Positions 1-8,248 of a stretch of 64,000 nt of DNA are shown here, in pieces; the first letter of the stretch is position 1; every line of letters starts with the position of its first letter. Origin of the DNA: Salicibibacter cibarius (GTDB taxonomy: Bacteria; Bacillota; Bacilli; Bacillales; Marinococcaceae); the NCBI RefSeq assembly GCF_016495725.1, contig NZ_CP054705.1, positions 1,116,001-1,180,000 on the forward strand, written 5' to 3'. The notes under the pieces are model-generated. The model saw only the letters and a list, made by a program, of their open reading frames with translations. It made no database searches and was not told the origin of the DNA. Made by a program: the position numbers and the translations under genes.

Positions 1-908
1 CTCAAATCAAAATTTTTCATAACAATGATTGGGTATGGGTCGATATCAAATTCAAAGACCAAGACTTATATAAACGGGGCGTTTGGGATTGGAAAGAAAA
101 CAACCCTACGCTTGTTAAAGTCGGAAAAAAATATTTCCTGAATTTTAGTTATCAATCAAAAGTAAAATTAAATAAAACAAAAATCAACGACCAAAAAATC
201 TGTGCGGTAGACCTTGGCATTAACAACTCTGCGGTTTGTTCGGTCATGGATATAAAAGGTGCTGTCTTGGCTCGAAAGTTTATCAACCAGCCAAAAGAAA
301 AAGACCGGTTATATACGTTGACGAACAAGCTGCGCAAAGCGCAACGGGTGTCGGGTTGGATTGCTGCACCTAATTTTTGGCGTCGTATCAATGGGATTCA
401 AAAACACATCGTGAATGATACATCGCATGAAATAATAACGTTCGCAATGGATAATGATTGCGATGTCATTGTTTTTGAATACTTGGATAAGATGAAGATG
501 CCGAAAGGGTTTTGGGGCGCAAAAAAACTTCGCTTCAAACTTCGTTACTGGCGAAAGAAAGGGATTCAAAACAAAGTAACGGAGATGGCACATTATCTCG
601 GTATGCGTATGTCAAGAGTGAATGCTCGTAATACAAGCAAGTTGGCATTTGATGGTTCCGGAGAAGTCGAGCGAAATTGGAAAAAAGACCTCGCCACATT
701 TTCAAGTGGAAAAGTCTATCATGCCGATTTATCGGCTTCGTATAATATCGGTGCACGATACTTTGTTCGAGGTATCCAAAAATCCATGTCGGAAACGAAA
801 TGGTTGTCACTTCAGGCAAACGTTCCTGAAGTGGCAAAAAGGACATATACGACTTTGTCTTCATTAATTAGCCTTACGAAAGCATTAGAGTCGCCGAAGG
901 TGACTTAA
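1..908 (+). CDS. TnpB-family RNA-guided nuclease, 5' end outside the window
   Basis: The frame is open from the first bases, so the start lies upstream. This is a TnpB (IS200/IS605 or IS1341-type) protein: an RNA-guided DNA endonuclease encoded by small transposons. RuvC-I is visible as AVDLGINNSAV (Asp), RuvC-II as IVFEYLDKM (Glu) and RuvC-III as HADLSASYNIGARY (Asp), so the catalytic triad is intact. The zinc ribbon normally seen between RuvC-II and III (two CxxC pairs) is absent: the segment reads NTSKLAFDGSGEVER and ATFSSGKVYH with no cysteines. That fits a known zinc-finger-less TnpB subgroup rather than damage. No TnpA gene is visible. The stop at 906-908 is followed by the element's right end near 982. 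Confidence 0.85.
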   Translation, partial: QIKIFHNNDWVWVDIKFKDQDLYKRGVWDWKENNPTLVKVGKKYFLNFSYQSKVKLNKTKINDQKICAVDLGINNSAVCSVMDIKGAVLARKFINQPKEKDRLYTLTNKLRKAQRVSGWIAAPNFWRRINGIQKHIVNDTSHEIITFAMDNDCDVIVFEYLDKMKMPKGFWGAKKLRFKLRYWRKKGIQNKVTEMAHYLGMRMSRVNARNTSKLAFDGSGEVERNWKKDLATFSSGKVYHADLSASYNIGARYFVRGIQKSMSETKWLSLQANVPEVAKRTYTTLSSLISLTKALESPKVT

Positions 909-982
909 CCGCTTTTGTTTGTGCTGTATTTAAGATAAGGGATGCTCCATCAAAATCTTTGATTTAGGTGGAGAGGTTCACC
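909..982 (+). ncRNA. Candidate right end and 3' part of the omega-RNA scaffold of the first TnpB element
   Basis: TnpB elements normally produce a guide (omega) RNA from the 3' end of tnpB through the right end of the transposon. Bases 948-982 match an inverted copy at 58471-58505 at 34 of 35 positions. The similarity stops exactly after GAGGTTCACC, as expected for an element end. If so, the guide would start just after 982 and be taken from flanking DNA. The RNA itself is inferred; only the conserved end is seen. Confidence 0.4.
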
Positions 983-1124
983 CTGATGAAGAATTTTTGG
1001 AAGAGACACATACACGAACAGAAATTATTTATTAATGACGATTGATATTCATATTGCTGACGAGATTGGGTCAAATTAATGATAAGCGTAGCGATCATTT
1101 GACCGAAAGGATCTCGAATAAAAT

Positions 1125-2609
1125 ATGAAAAAACACAGCGTGCTGATCTTTTCCATCATCATCATTTTAATATTAGTGGCGGTCGGTTTTTTACTTCCTG
1201 AACAGTTGGAACGTTTTACCGGGGGATTGCAGGGGTTGATTAGTGACACGTTCGGGTGGTATTACCTTCTGCTCGTCACATTATTTTTACTCACGAGCTT
1301 GTATTTTCTCGTCAGTCCGGCAGGGAAATTGAAATTGGGAAAACCGGATGAAAAACCCGAATTTGGAAGAATTTCTTGGATCACAATGTTATTTAGCGCG
1401 GGTTTGGGCATTGGCCTTTTGTTTTTCGGTGCTTACGAACCGTTAAGCCATTACGCGGTACAGTCGCCGACGGGGGAGGTCGGCACACCGGAAGCAGCCA
1501 CCAATGCGTTAACGTTTTCCTTTTTTCACTGGGGGTTACACGGCTGGGGCGTGTACAGTATGCTTGCCTTGGCTTTAGCCTTTTATCATTTTCGTAATGA
1601 TCATCCTGCCTTAATCAGTTCGACGGTACAGCCTATCTTTCGGGGCGCCGTGAAGGGTGTTGTCGGCAAAATCATCGATGTTACTGCCGTGATTGCAACG
1701 GTGATCGGTGTGGCAACGTCGCTTGGCTTTGGTGCAACGCAATTAAATGGAGGAATTTCCTACTTATTTGGATTGCCCTCGAACTTTTTCTCTCAAGTCA
1801 TTATTGTGCTCATTATTACCGTCTTATTTATGATTTCTGCATGGTCGGGTTTATCGAAGGGGATTCGCTTTTTAAGCAATACAAATATGTTGGTTGCTGC
1901 AGTATTATTCATTCTCATGTTGTTCATTGGCCCGACGATCTTTAACTTAAATCTTTTTACGGATACACTGGGTAATTACATCCAAACGCTGCCGCGAATG
2001 AGTTTTCGCATCGCGCCTTTTGATGCGGAGATTAGGGATTGGATCAATGATTGGACTCTCTTTTATTGGGCGTGGTGGGTCGCGTGGGCACCATTTGTGG
2101 GAACGTTTATCGCGCGAGTTTCCCGGGGGCGGAGTGTGCGTGAATTTGTTTTTGCGGTCTTGCTTGTGCCATCGATTATTGTCTTTTTATGGTTTGCAAT
2201 ATTCGGGGGTACGGCTATTAACGTGGAACAAAGCGGTGCCGATCTAGCCTCATTATCGGAGGAAATCGTTTTATTTGGCATGTTTATGAATGTCGATTTT
2301 GGGATGTTTTTGTCGATTTTGGCGATGCTGATGCTCGTGATCTTTTTCGTTACATCCGCAGATTCTGCCACGCTTGTATTAGGGATGTTTACGACGAATG
2401 GATCCGATTCGCCGCCGCAACGATTAAAATTAATTTGGGGGACGCTGCTTTCCGCTACCGCTCTCGTATTGCTTTATTCCGGAGGTTTGCAAGCGGTGGA
2501 GAATGCGTTAATTATCGCTGCTCTGCCATTTTCTGTCGTTATGTTATTAATGACTTTAGGGTTAATTGTCGTTATGACAAAAGAAGGACGAAAAACCCGG
2601 AACAAATGA
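1125..2609 (+). CDS. BCCT family betaine/carnitine/choline transporter
   Basis: A 494-residue membrane protein of the betaine-choline-carnitine transporter family, which imports compatible solutes with Na+ or H+ for osmoprotection. About twelve hydrophobic segments are visible. The family signature is present around residues 315-337 (FYWAWWVAWAPFVGTFIARV), as is the Gly-rich stretch FSAGLGIGLLFFGAYEP near residue 90. Length matches OpuD-like members. No strong ribosome site precedes the ATG beyond AAAGG 14-18 bases upstream. It stands alone between the TnpB right end and the convergent SMR genes. Substrate cannot be read from sequence; glycine betaine is most likely for an OpuD-like protein. 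Confidence 0.93.
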   Translation: MKKHSVLIFSIIIILILVAVGFLLPEQLERFTGGLQGLISDTFGWYYLLLVTLFLLTSLYFLVSPAGKLKLGKPDEKPEFGRISWITMLFSAGLGIGLLFFGAYEPLSHYAVQSPTGEVGTPEAATNALTFSFFHWGLHGWGVYSMLALALAFYHFRNDHPALISSTVQPIFRGAVKGVVGKIIDVTAVIATVIGVATSLGFGATQLNGGISYLFGLPSNFFSQVIIVLIITVLFMISAWSGLSKGIRFLSNTNMLVAAVLFILMLFIGPTIFNLNLFTDTLGNYIQTLPRMSFRIAPFDAEIRDWINDWTLFYWAWWVAWAPFVGTFIARVSRGRSVREFVFAVLLVPSIIVFLWFAIFGGTAINVEQSGADLASLSEEIVLFGMFMNVDFGMFLSILAMLMLVIFFVTSADSATLVLGMFTTNGSDSPPQRLKLIWGTLLSATALVLLYSGGLQAVENALIIAALPFSVVMLLMTLGLIVVMTKEGRKTRNK

Positions 2610-2637
2610 TTTCCCGGGAAATAATTTTGATAGGCGG

Positions 2638-2955
2638 TTAATTCGAAACGAGACGCAACCCAACAATGGCGATAATGACAATGCCAATGAAAGTTAATCG
2701 CAGACGGTCCTTTGATTCATTATAAAAAATCATGCCGACGAGGGCACTTCCAACGGTGCCAATCCCCGTCCATACCGCGTAAGCGACGCCTAACGGAATG
2801 ACTGCCATCGCGATAGACAGCAAACTTAAACTGATGATAAATCCGCCAATGAGAACGGTAAAACCTATATATTTTTGCCGCTTTGTTATCATTTGTATAC
2901 CGGTCACGCCGACAACTTCAAAGAGGCCGGCAACAATAAGCGCAATCCAACTCAT
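2638..2955 (-). CDS. Small multidrug resistance (SMR) subunit, YkkD/SugE-like
   Basis: A 105-residue, four-helix SMR transporter. It begins MSWIALIVAGLFEVVGV, with the essential membrane-embedded Glu at residue 13, and contains the family motif GVAYAVWTGIGTVG near residues 57-70. SMR proteins export cationic drugs or guanidinium by proton exchange. Its ATG overlaps the stop of the upstream SMR gene by 4 bases, so the two are translationally coupled and probably form a heterodimer, as YkkC/YkkD do. No guanidine riboswitch is seen upstream; control appears to be by the divergent TetR regulator. Confidence 0.9.
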   Translation of the reverse strand: MSWIALIVAGLFEVVGVTGIQMITKRQKYIGFTVLIGGFIISLSLLSIAMAVIPLGVAYAVWTGIGTVGSALVGMIFYNESKDRLRLTFIGIVIIAIVGLRLVSN

Positions 2956-3293
2956 GAAGAAGCCCTCCTTGGTTCTTTTTCACCGGTAACCATCTTTAAT
3001 CCAATCACGCCGACGAGGAGCAACGCAACGAAAAAGAGCATCCAACCATTGATAGGCGCGCTGAAAAGGATAATATCGACAAGGACGGTGCCAACCGCCC
3101 CCAAACCGACAAATATAGCATAGACGGTGCTGGTTGGGAGTGCCATTGCCGCGTTGATTAACAACCCAAAGCTAACAATAATAGCAATAACCGTTAACGT
3201 CCACGTTGTAAAATCAGTTGCATATTTCAGTCCTGTTGCCCAACCCACCTCAAAGGCAGCGGCTATGACAACCTGAAACCATCGTCCATTCAT
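2952..3293 (-). CDS. Small multidrug resistance (SMR) subunit, YkkC-like
   Basis: A 113-residue SMR protein with four hydrophobic helices, the conserved Glu in AAAFEVGWATGLKYA and the motif STVYAIFVGLGAVGT. I chose the ATG at 3293 because GAGGTG lies 7 bases upstream. A TTG two codons earlier would sit on top of that site. It is the first gene of a two-gene operon with the SMR partner at 2638-2955 (4-base overlap). The promoter lies in the 107-base gap to the divergent TetR gene and contains a perfect palindrome, which suggests repression by that TetR protein and induction by a transported ligand. Confidence 0.9.
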   Translation of the reverse strand: MNGRWFQVVIAAAFEVGWATGLKYATDFTTWTLTVIAIIVSFGLLINAAMALPTSTVYAIFVGLGAVGTVLVDIILFSAPINGWMLFFVALLLVGVIGLKMVTGEKEPRRASS

Positions 3294-3328
3294 TTGCAAA
3301 CACCTCGATTTTTGGTATGATTATTACA

Positions 3329-3342
3329 AACTAACGTTAGTT
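3329..3342. promoter_or_regulatory. TetR-type operator palindrome in the SMR/TetR divergent region
   Basis: A perfect 14-bp palindrome, AACTAACGTTAGTT. On the minus strand it falls between a -35-like TTAGAC and a -10-like TAATAA spaced 17 bases apart, so binding there would block transcription of the SMR pair. Its position next to a divergent TetR gene makes it the likely operator. Confidence 0.7.
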
Positions 3343-3400
3343 AGTCTAACACGCAATGACGGATTTGGCAATCGATTGGTACTAAAGGGGAGAAGGCGAG

Positions 3401-3988
3401 ATGGCAACAAACACGAGAGAAAAAATAATCCAAGCGGCACTTTCTTCATTTGCCACCCGTGGCTATGAAGGAACGACGCTCGCCCAAATTTCAGGTGTTG
3501 TTGGGCTTCAAAAACCGTCGCTGTACAATCATTTTTCCGGAAAAGCGGCACTATTTTTAACAGTAGCTGAAAAAGTCCTGGGTGAAATGCTGGAAGTGAT
3601 GAAGGACAGTTGGGAAAAGCACAAAGATGAACACATAGACAAAAGATTATATTTAGTATTAACAGAAAGTACATCTTTTACTATTCGGGAACACGAAGGG
3701 ATGATTTATAGACGTTTACTGTTATTTCCGCCGCCGGAACTTGAAGGGGATTTACAAGCGTTGGTTCAATTTGGAGACCAAGCCATCGATCAGCTTTTGC
3801 GGGAGATTTACGAGCAAGCGGAACGTGAAGAGGCCATTCGTGATGTATGTTTTTCTGTATTCAGAGCATCCTTTTATTGTTTAATGGACGGTTTGTTTAC
3901 GGAAAGCATTATCTATGGGGGAGATGAGTTTCGAGAGCGTTTTGACGGATCATGGGATGTATTCTGGAGAGGAATAGCTGCAGGATAA
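3401..3988 (+). CDS. TetR/AcrR family transcriptional regulator
   Basis: A 195-residue repressor. The N-terminal TetR helix-turn-helix is clear at residues 4-50 (TREKIIQAALSSFATRGYEG, then IAQISG-like and KPSLYNHFSGKAALF). The C-terminal ligand domain is typical in length and not assignable to a ligand. The ATG follows GGGGAGAAGGCG. It is transcribed divergently from the two SMR genes, with a perfect palindrome between them. It most likely represses that pair and itself, and releases DNA when a toxic cation or drug binds. Confidence 0.92.
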   Translation: MATNTREKIIQAALSSFATRGYEGTTLAQISGVVGLQKPSLYNHFSGKAALFLTVAEKVLGEMLEVMKDSWEKHKDEHIDKRLYLVLTESTSFTIREHEGMIYRRLLLFPPPELEGDLQALVQFGDQAIDQLLREIYEQAEREEAIRDVCFSVFRASFYCLMDGLFTESIIYGGDEFRERFDGSWDVFWRGIAAG

Positions 3989-4010
3989 AAAAGGCAGTGG
4001 TGGTGTCTCT

Positions 4011-4185
4011 GTTTCACATGGCGCCCGAAATCGAGGTGATCGTGGTGAAACGGTCGCCATGGAAGTTTCATGGTGCCCGAAATTGCTAAGCAACCAGTGA
4101 AACAGTCGCCATGGAAGGTTCATGGTGCTCGAAATCGTTAAACATCCAGCAAAACAGTCGCCATGGGGTTTCGTTACCCCGCGAA
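4011..4185. repeat. Tandem array 1, 52-bp unit, about 3 copies
   Basis: CGCCATGG recurs at 4055, 4107 and 4159, exactly 52 bases apart. The unit holds GTTTCATGG and a downstream GTGAAAC that can pair. Copies differ in the middle. It fills most of the gap between the TetR stop and the SDR gene; no open frame fits it. It belongs to the 51-52-bp array class described in the findings. Confidence 0.8.
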
Positions 4186-4282
4186 CCCGGGAAGAAACCG
4201 GCTAACAACCTTATGCTAACTTGAAAAACGTTTCAGGAACCATTGTAGGCTTAACCTAACATAAACGGGCAGGTGTTACAGG

Positions 4283-5074
4283 GTGCGGAAAAAAACAGTG
4301 CTAATCACCGGAGCGTCAAATGGTATCGGCCGAGAGTATTCCTATTTTCTCGCGGAAAAAGGCTATAATGTGATCCTCGTTTCCCGTTCAAAAAGCAAGT
4401 TGGATCAGTTGGCAGCAGATCTTATAAAGCGATATAACATCGATGCAAGTGTGATTGTCCAAGACTTGAGCGAAGAATGGGCTGCCAAGCATGTATACGA
4501 AAAAGTTACGAAAAAAAATCTTACCGTTGATATGCTAATCAATAACGCAGGCTTCGGGACGACAGGTGCTTTTTTGGCCAGCTCCGAAACGAATACACAT
4601 AAACAAGTCATGCTCAATGTGAATGCAGTCGTGAACATGACGCAAAAGTTTCTTCCGGATATGGAAAGGAGGGGCACGGGGGCGATTGTCAATATCGCGT
4701 CAACGTCTTCCTTTTTGCCTATTCCTTACATGAGTGTGTACGCAGCGACGAAGGCCTTCGTGTTATCGTTTAGCGAAAGTTTGCATAAGGAATATAGAGG
4801 CAAAGGGATACGGATCTTGGCGGTTTGCCCTGGTACCACTCAAACTGATTTTTTTGATTCGGCGCCTGACACAATTACAGCAGGTGGAATGCGCACGACC
4901 CGGCAAGTAGTCCGGACAAGCTATAAAGCATTGATTAAAGGAAAAAATTATGTCGTAGACGGAAAACTCAACTATTTAATTTCATTATCGCCGAGAATCT
5001 TTTCCCGAAAATTAATATTAAGAATTACGTCAACATTGATGAGAAGAAATATATTCCGATCAGAATCCAAGTAA
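4283..5074 (+). CDS. Short-chain dehydrogenase/reductase (SDR) family oxidoreductase
   Basis: A 263-residue classical SDR. The Rossmann nucleotide-binding motif TGASNGIGREY is at residues 9-19, NNAG at about 87-90, and the catalytic Ser-Tyr-Lys set is visible as NIASTSS and the YAATK motif near residues 152-156. The last 40 residues are basic and hydrophobic (SRKLILRITSTLMRR) and could attach it to the membrane. Translation appears to start at GTG 4283. The substrate is unknown; similar proteins are annotated only as NAD(P)-dependent SDR. It stands alone between two 52-bp repeat arrays. Confidence 0.88.
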   Translation: MRKKTVLITGASNGIGREYSYFLAEKGYNVILVSRSKSKLDQLAADLIKRYNIDASVIVQDLSEEWAAKHVYEKVTKKNLTVDMLINNAGFGTTGAFLASSETNTHKQVMLNVNAVVNMTQKFLPDMERRGTGAIVNIASTSSFLPIPYMSVYAATKAFVLSFSESLHKEYRGKGIRILAVCPGTTQTDFFDSAPDTITAGGMRTTRQVVRTSYKALIKGKNYVVDGKLNYLISLSPRIFSRKLILRITSTLMRRNIFRSESK

Positions 5075-5081
5075 GATCGAT

Positions 5082-5300
5082 GAAGTAATTCCTCTCGGTA
5101 CGGCATTTCGTCCATTTGAGGGATAGGATTGTTGAAGTAATCTCTCCCGGCATCGTAATCTATGCGCTTGAGGGATTAGATTCGGAAAGTAATCCCTCTT
5201 GGCCACGCAATTAGCCCGTTTGAGGGATAAGGCCGTTGAAGTAATTCCTCTCAGCACCGCCTCCCACCCGTTTGAGGGATAAGTTCTAAGTAGGACTCCT
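5082..5300. repeat. Tandem array 2, 52-bp unit, 4 copies with variable interior
   Basis: The AGTAAT motif recurs at 52-base spacing (units begin at 5082, 5134, 5186, 5238). Each unit has block A (CCTCTCGG or close), 14 variable bases, block B (CGTTTGAGGGATAA or close), then 16 mostly variable bases. The conserved blocks match arrays 3 and 8. Together with flanking DNA it fills the 388-base gap between the SDR gene and HU. Confidence 0.85.
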
Positions 5301-5462
5301 CCCTCTCGGTATCACTTCCCCTCCACGCCGCGCTCTGCTAATGGGTGTTTCATAACAGTTGAAAGTGACCGCTTTTTAAAAGGAAAAATTGACCAAAACA
5401 TGTATAAATGTCTGCTAGATCTCCCAAACTATGATTAACCTAAACGTATGGGAGGAAAAAGC

Positions 5463-5738
5463 ATGAACAAATCGGATTTGGTAAAAGTCGTTGCCGAAAA
5501 AAGCGACCTTACAAAAAAACAGGCTGAAATCGCGGTGAATGCCACGTTTGATGCTATCACGGAAAATTTGCAAACGGGAGAACGCGTGCAACTGATTGGC
5601 TTCGGGCAGTTTGAAACGAGAAAGCGCGAGGCGAGAAAAGTGCGCAATCCGCGTACGGGCGAAGAAATACAAGTCGCCGCAAGCCAAGCACCCGCGTTTA
5701 AACCGGGCAAACGATTAAAAGAAGCCGTAAATGTGTAA
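5463..5738 (+). CDS. hup: HU-family DNA-binding protein
   Basis: A 91-residue histone-like protein, the usual length for HBsu. It begins [20 protein letters not shown] and keeps the beta-arm core [21 protein letters not shown] and the C-terminal [12 protein letters not shown] dimers bend and coat DNA nonspecifically. The ATG at 5463 follows GGGAGG by 9 bases. It is a single-gene unit ending at a strong terminator. Confidence 0.96.
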   Translation: MNKSDLVKVVAEKSDLTKKQAEIAVNATFDAITENLQTGERVQLIGFGQFETRKREARKVRNPRTGEEIQVAASQAPAFKPGKRLKEAVNV

Positions 5739-5746
5739 GGAAGATC

Positions 5747-5786
5747 TTCGGTCGCTTCGTCAAAAAGAAGCGGCCGATTTCTTTTT
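5747..5786 (+). terminator. Rho-independent terminator after HU
   Basis: Stem GGTCGCTTC / GAAGCGGCC around a short A-rich loop, followed by TTTCTTTTT. Confidence 0.85.
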
Positions 5787-6443
5787 CATGTATGAAAATA
5801 TGTTAAAGTGAATGATGATGTTCCTATTTCTATGAATCGAGGGAGAAAAATGTCCAAAACGAAGGCATACCTTTGTGCGCTGTCAGGAGCTGCCGCGTGG
5901 GGGCTGATTGGCGTTTTTGTTGCCCCTCTTTATGCGTGGGGCTTCACGGCTTGGGATGTCGTCGCGATTCGCGTGATCCTTTCCTTTGTTTTTCTTTTTT
6001 TATTGATGTTTCTTTTTTTTCGGCCGCAATTGCGTACGCAGTTTCGTGATCATTTGTTTTTTGCCGGGGCCGGGATTTTGAGCATGGTTTTTTTTAATTT
6101 CTTTTATTTTGAAGTATTTGCGCAATCCTCGTTATCGCTGGCGGTAACTTTATTGTATACGGGTCCGTTGTTTGTGACGGTTTTGTCCCGGCTTTTTTTA
6201 AAAGAACCGTTTTACGTCACGGAAAATGATCGCGTTGGTATTGGCGGTTTTTGGTTGCGCTTTCGTCGTTGGGCTTTTGCCGTTTTGGGAAGCGCAAGTG
6301 TCGCTTCAAGTGTTCGTTATGGGGATTTTGCCCGCCTTTTGTTTCGCCCTTTACAGCATTTTCGGCAAGGCGCTCACCCATCGATATTCCGCGTTTACAA
6401 TTTCGACGTATATTTTTCAATATTGAAAAAATAAAGATATAGC

Positions 6444-6474
6444 TTGCATTGCAAACACTTGTTTGCTACAATGC
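6444..6474 (+). promoter_or_regulatory. Promoter inside an inverted repeat at the left end of the TnpB element
   Basis: -35 TTGCAT (6444-6449), a 17-base spacer and -10 TACAAT (6467-6472) drive tnpB. The same bases form an imperfect palindrome: GCATTG pairs with CAATGC, and GCAAAC with GTTTGC. The structure may serve both as transposon-end hairpin and as promoter. Confidence 0.65.
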
Positions 6475-6495
6475 TAATTAAGGAGGTGAAAAATC

Positions 6496-7586
6496 ATGGC
6501 GATTCAAACGATTCTTGTTCAACTTAAAAATCCGTCCAAATCAAAGCAAAAACAATGGTTATATGAACAACAAGTTTTTGTTTCAACCGTAAACACATGT
6601 GTAGAAAGAATGAAAAACGGCGAAAAGCTCTCGTTTAAAAATGTGGATGCTGATCTAAAGGCTGCGATTAAAAATGAAGCAATTCGTTTGGCTAAAAAAG
6701 CTGTCACTGACGTCAGAAAGAAAAAGGCTAAGAGCGTTCCGAGGTTTAATCAATCGCTTGGCGTGAAAATAAATTTTCAAAATTGGAACACCGTCGAAAA
6801 AACGGTCGCTGGTACATTTCTTTCACCGGAAATAACGGAAAGAAAACAATGCCAGTAGCGGAAAATAGCGACGTCAAAACGTATTTTCCATGGTTAACCA
6901 AAAAACACCATAATTATCGTGGAACAATCCAGCTTTTAAGAAAAGGTCGTAACTGGTACATTGCGATTCCTATTCAAGTATCTTCGGCATTAAATCAAGA
7001 AGTGAATGTGCAGGCTTATACGCCGATCGGTGTGGATCTGGGTTTAAGGCATCTGGCTGTCCTTTCCGAGCCGATATCAGGCAAGCGTCAATTTTTTTCG
7101 GGCAAAGAAGTCGGATACATCCGTCGTCACTTTCGTTCCCTACGACGTTCGTTAGGCAAGAAGAAGGCTCAGCGAGCCATTGAACGTATAGGTCAAAAAG
7201 AGACACGTTGGATGAAAGATTACAATCGGAAATTAGCCAAAAATATGATCGATTTTGCTTTGCAGTTTGATCGGCCTCTTATCAAAATGGAAGCGTTGGA
7301 TGATATTCGCCAAACCGCAAAATCAATGAAAAAAGCGGATAGGACGATTCATTCTTGGGCGTTTTATCAATTGAAGCAGTTTATTAAAGAACGAGCAGTC
7401 AAACATAACATTCCTGTGGTAGATATAAACCCTTTCAAAACCAGTCAAACTTGTTTCGTATGCCGCCATGTAGAGAAAGACAACCGACATAGGGGTGCAT
7501 TCCAATGCAAAAACTGTGGACGTAAAACCCATGCTGACTTGAACGCTGCGAATAATATTGCAACAAGCACGAGCTTGGCGGAGTAG
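6496..7586 (+). pseudogene. tnpB: TnpB RNA-guided nuclease, single frameshift in an A run
   Basis: Two overlapping frames together encode a full-length TnpB of about 363 residues. The first starts at 6496 (MAIQTILVQLKNPSKSKQKQ, good AAGGAGGTG site) and the second covers the rest to 7586. They join at an AAAAAA run (6797-6802); a seventh A would give the continuous reading TVEKNGRWYISF. All active-site parts survive: RuvC-I GVDLGLRHLAVL, RuvC-II LIKMEALDDI, a zinc ribbon with CFVC and CKNC pairs, and RuvC-III HADLNAANNI. So the nuclease would work if the frame were restored by slippage, or if the indel is a sequencing error. It differs from the first TnpB in keeping its zinc ribbon. Confidence 0.85.
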
Positions 7587-7797
7587 GAACATCGTTCCGA
7601 TAGACCAAGTGCCTATGCGGTACAATCTGACATAGGAGCCTCACTGTGGCATGAGGTATGGTTGTCGCGTAAGAATGGTGGGCCCGAAAGGGAACAACGG
7701 GGCACATAGCCTGAACGGTATAAGCCCTCCACAGGAGCGAGCAACCCCCATTGCATTCACATGGATGCTCGGCATTTCAGTGCCGAGAGGATGTCAC
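7587..7797 (+). ncRNA. Candidate omega-RNA region and right end of the second TnpB element
   Basis: About 210 bases after tnpB carry no gene but are rich in short hairpins, including CTCGGCA / TGCCGAG just before the right end at GAGGATGTCAC. This is where TnpB guide RNAs are made. The guide, if the end is right, would be the first 16-20 bases of the interrupted EamA gene from 7798. Transcription is inferred, not seen. Confidence 0.45.
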
Positions 7798-8029
7798 TCG
7801 CAATCGTCTCGACCGTTCTCGGTTATTTGCTTTATACGACGGGCTTAAAGCATATCGAGGCAAGCAATGCATCGATCTTGGGGACCGTTGAGCCAATTGT
7901 GGCCGTCATTACCGGGGTTCTTTTTCTGGGGGACCATCTCATGTTTTGGCAAGTCATCGGTATCGCACTGGTATTATATGCTGCTATACTTGTAACACAA
8001 AAACCTCATCGAAAGGAGGCTGTTCAACA

Positions 8030-8227
8030 GTGACTGACGGAAACCAACGAGCTAACATCCACACCGGCGCCGATGTCGAAATCGTTTTGAAAAAAGACCA
8101 AAGAACGGGAAAAAGAACGAAAGGAAAAGTGAAAGAGATTTTAACAAATGCCCCAACACATCCCCATGGCATTAAAGTGAGACTTATGGATGGCCAAGTC
8201 GGCAGGGTGAAAAAAGTGAATGAGTGA
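8030..8227 (+). CDS. ywbE: YwbE family protein (DUF2196)
   Basis: A 65-residue basic protein of the YwbE family, with the family pattern R-NIHTGADVEIVLKKDQR then GKVKEILTNAPTHPHGIKV. It may have an SH3-like small beta barrel; its role is not known. The start is GTG at 8030, overlapping the stop of the EamA pseudogene, with AAAGGAGG 9 bases upstream. The pair was presumably a translationally coupled operon before the transporter was broken. Confidence 0.88.
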   Translation: MTDGNQRANIHTGADVEIVLKKDQRTGKRTKGKVKEILTNAPTHPHGIKVRLMDGQVGRVKKVNE

Positions 8228-8248
8228 ACAAAAAGGAGTAGGACAAAA

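Larger units (their letters stand above)
6430..7797 (+). mobile_element. IS200/IS605-type element carrying only tnpB, inserted in the EamA gene
   Basis: The boundaries are approximate. The left side holds a promoter-bearing inverted repeat (6446-6474) and the right side a hairpin CTCGGCA / TGCCGAG (about 7769-7788) followed by GAGGATGTCAC ending near 7797. EamA coding sequence lies on both sides. Only tnpB is present, with no tnpA, so movement would need a transposase in trans. No target duplication is expected for this single-strand transposition type. Confidence 0.75.
5850..8033 (+). pseudogene. EamA/DMT-family transporter gene broken by a frameshift and a TnpB element
   Basis: Remains of a ten-helix drug/metabolite transporter. 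The first part (5850-6213) reads MSKTKAYLCALSGAAAWGLI and onward. The frame is lost at a TTTT run (6210-6213); removing one T restores the family-like reading TSRKMIALVLAVFGCAF. That second part runs to about 6425 and is cut by the TnpB element. The end of the gene resumes near 7798 as LAIVSTVLGYLLYTTGLKHI and stops at 8033. Roughly 30-40 residues expected between the two halves are not found, so DNA was lost or replaced at the junction. The ATG at 5850 follows GAGGGAGA. The stop overlaps the GTG start of the YwbE gene. Confidence 0.85.

Noticed and set aside
3294-3400. Guanidine (ykkC-type) riboswitch before the SMR pair
   Set aside because: The gap is only about 107 bases and holds a promoter with a TetR-type palindrome; no ykkC-like conserved segments are seen.
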